A stretch of DNA of 64,000 bases from Cinclus cinclus (taxonomy: Eukaryota > Chordata > Aves > Passeriformes > Cinclidae). Made by a program: the position numbers and the translations under genes. The DNA is taken from NCBI RefSeq assembly GCF_963662255.1, contig NC_085047.1, forward strand, positions 50,652,006 through 50,716,005, given 5' to 3'. The notes beneath the pieces are model-generated. The model was not told where the DNA came from. It saw only the letters and a program-made list of their open reading frames with translations, and made no database searches. How positions within the stretch are numbered: position 1 is the first letter of the stretch; every line of letters begins with the position of its first letter. This document shows, piece by piece, positions 61,747 to 64,000 of this stretch.

Positions 61747-64000
61747 GTAAAGCTTTCATTCTTTCAGAACACCTATTAAGAACAGAAAAACATTTTTATG
61801 TTTTCAGAAAAGTCCAGAGAAATTGTCAAGAATCTTCTCTGGTGATAGAGAAGCATAGATGGGATTTTGGGTTACTTTCTTTGTTGTTTTTGCTTTGTCT
61901 TGTTTCAGGTTTTTGCTTCTTGTGTATCAAGACCTTTTGGTACAAAATGGTTACATGCTTATTTGCATGGCTTTGCAGCTATCTAGGAAATACTTCTTGA
62001 GCATATTAGTAGCCAGGCCACTAAAAAATTATTCTTGAGAGGATTCTCAGGGAAATGCTACAAAATTGTAGAATTCATAATATCGTTCCCTTCAGGGACG
62101 TGACACTGTAAGATTTCACTCAGAGGTGGGCACTGTTAGGATGTATCTCAGTAGACCTGAACACCAAGACTGAGCATTACACATCTTTCCTCATGGATAA
62201 TTGCATGATTCTGCAGATACTGAGGTCAGTGGAGCTGCTCAGTGGGACAGGGACTCTGGTGACACAGGCCATGGAGAATTCTGAGTTACTGAGTGCCCTT
62301 GGTTGGCAATCCCAGGCCACAGAGACCAGGGGACATTCTGAAGCAAGGAAGACACACCCTTGGTAGAAGAGGAAGGATCAAGTTAGAGAACACTCAAGCA
62401 AACGGGACATTTCTAAGTCTATGGCTGATGATGGGATTAACTCAGAAGTACTGAAGGAACTGACTGATGTCTGTGGGGCTGCTTTTGATCCTCTCTGAAT
62501 GATCATTAGTTGATTGGTAGAGGTGCCCAGAGACTGGAAGAAAGCAAATGTGTCTGCTGTATTCAGAAAAGACAGGAAGGAGCAGAAAACTACAGGCCAG
62601 TCAGCCTTACCTTGATCCCTGAGAAGGTGCTGGAACAAATAATCCTGGAATAATCCTGTTTAACAGGCACACAAAGGAGAAATACATGATTTGGAGCATT
62701 CAGCAAGGATTCACTCTGGGGAAGTCATATTTGACCAACCTGACAGTGTTCTGTGATGTAATCACTAGCTTAGGCAATTGAGGTGAGAGCAGTGCCATTG
62801 TGTACCTGGACTTCAGAAGGGCTTTTGACACTGTCCCTTAATATCTGCAGAGAGAGGCTGATGGATGGGCTGGATGAGCAGGCAAGCAGGTGGACTGAAA
62901 ACTGTCTGAACAGTAGGACCCAAAGGGTGGTGATCAGTGGCACAAAGTCTGTTTGGAGGCCAGTAACTCCTGGTGTATGCCAGGGATGAGTACTGGGCCT
63001 AGTCCTGTTGTAACAAATTCATTAATGATCTGGAGAATGGGGTGGTGTACTTACAGCGGGTTTGATGCTGAAAATGTGGACAAATGGTGGATACACTAGA
63101 GGATTATGCTGCCATCCAGAGGGATTTTTGGCAGTTGGAGAAATATGGTAACAGGTACCTCATGAAGTTCAGCAAAGCAAATTGCGGATCTTGCACCTGG
63201 GGAGCAGCAGTGCCATGCACCAGTATGTGCTGGGGGCCACCATCTGGAAAGCAGCATGGCAGAAAGAGCCCTGGGGATTCTGGAGGACAAGTTGAGGAGG
63301 ATTGCCAGAAAGTCTAAGAAGGTGATCCTTCTGTTCTCTTTAGCACTGGTGAGGCCACATGCAGAATGCTGTGTCCAGTTCTGGGGTCCTCACTACAAAA
63401 GAGATATGGCCCACTGGAGATATTACTACAAAGGGCCATTAATGTATTTAAGGAATTGGAGCATCTGACATAGGACACGCTGAGAGACCTGGGACCACTG
63501 AGATTGGAGAAGGCTCAGGGACATCTGATCAATGTGCTTAAATACATGAAAGGACAGTGCAGAGAAGATGGAGCTAAGTTTCTGTCAGTGGTGTCCTGTG
63601 ACAGGTCCAGAGCCAAATGGGCACAAACTGAAACACAGGAAGTTCCCCCTGGACATCAGGAAACACTTTTTCACTATGATTGTTAATTGACATTATTGGC
63701 TAGAGAAGATGTGAAATCTCGTCCCTGGAGATTATCAAAAGCTCATTGGGCATGGTCTTGGTCAGTCTTCTGTAGGGTGGCCCTACTTGAGCAGGGGGGT
63801 TGGACCATTGACCTCCAGAGCTCCCTTCCACTTCAGCTATTTTCTAATTCTGTAATGGCTGACACTGTCCACTTCTGCCAGTGATTTTTAACAGTAGTTC
63901 TAGCATGGAATTCTTAGTTAAAATGAGAGATGGCCTTGTAATGGCCTTAACTTCACTGCTATGACACCTCATGTGTTGTTTTATGTTTGGTAAACTTGTG
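61747..64000 (+). other. BRCA2 intron 20 (to window end)
   Basis: After about 470 bp of ordinary intron, most of the rest is one sense CR1 element. No exon 21 signal (human: entry into the second tower helix) is found before 64000. Confidence 0.75.
62225..63865 (+). mobile_element. CR1 LINE, 5'-truncated, sense, RT fragment to 3' end
   Basis: About 1.6 kb covering the second half of the CR1 reverse transcriptase and the 3' UTR. Recognisable are 'tacctggacttcagaagg' (YLDFRRAFDTVP, RT motif region), 'ccagggatgagtactgggcc' and 'cattaatgatctggagaat' (FINDLEN). At the end come 'ccacttcagctattttctaa' and 'ttctgtaatgg' in place of the octamer repeats. Frame is broken by stops and small indels, so it is dead. 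Left edge approximate. Confidence 0.9.

Overview
This is vertebrate genomic DNA, most likely from a bird. It carries the conserved FRY - ZAR1L - BRCA2 block (human chr13q13 order). Its interspersed repeats are CR1-type LINE fragments, with the characteristic antisense opening 'gaatggtttgagttggaag' or sense endings such as 'ttcaacctcaattattcta'. No Alu, L1 or other mammalian repeat is recognisable. Genes are AT-rich and intron-rich with small exons, except BRCA2 exons 10 and 11. The species cannot be fixed from sequence alone.

Layout. (1) Positions 1-31.1 kb, + strand: the last 11 coding exons of FRY, encoding 547 C-terminal residues, with its stop at 29294-29296 and a long 3' UTR. Its largest intron (17.1-26.7 kb) holds a CR1 element and an unexplained Lys-rich open frame at 19.3 kb. 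(2) 31.2-33.2 kb, - strand: complete ZAR1L in four coding exons (300 aa). Its 3' end meets that of FRY tail to tail, with candidate poly(A) signals only about 100 bp apart. (3) 33.2-35.3 kb: a 1.9 kb gap ending in a CpG-rich promoter. ZAR1L and BRCA2 point away from each other across it. (4) 35.2-64 kb, + strand: BRCA2 from the inferred non-coding exon 1 through coding exons 2-20 (2848 codons, phase 1 at the end). Exon 21 onward (rest of the tower, OB3, C-terminal RAD51 site) lies beyond the window. Intron 20 holds a 1.6 kb sense CR1.

All exon joins were checked by eye for GT-AG signals and for a continuous frame. The only exception is one GC-AG intron in FRY. FRY (NDR kinase and mitotic scaffold), ZAR1L (oocyte RNA-binding zinc finger) and BRCA2 (RAD51 loader) are neighbours by ancient synteny and are not an operon-like unit. 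BRCA2 shows the PALB2-binding Trp, six BRC repeats, the meiotic HSF2BP-binding segment, the PhePP motif, and the helical, OB1 and OB2/tower starts, all intact.

The least ordinary observations are a 53-bp near-copy of the start of BRCA2 exon 16 lying in BRCA2 intron 19, the GC-AG intron in FRY, an orphan open frame inside FRY intron 8, and upstream ATGs in the BRCA2 leader. I found no CRISPR, operon or other bacterial or phage-type system.
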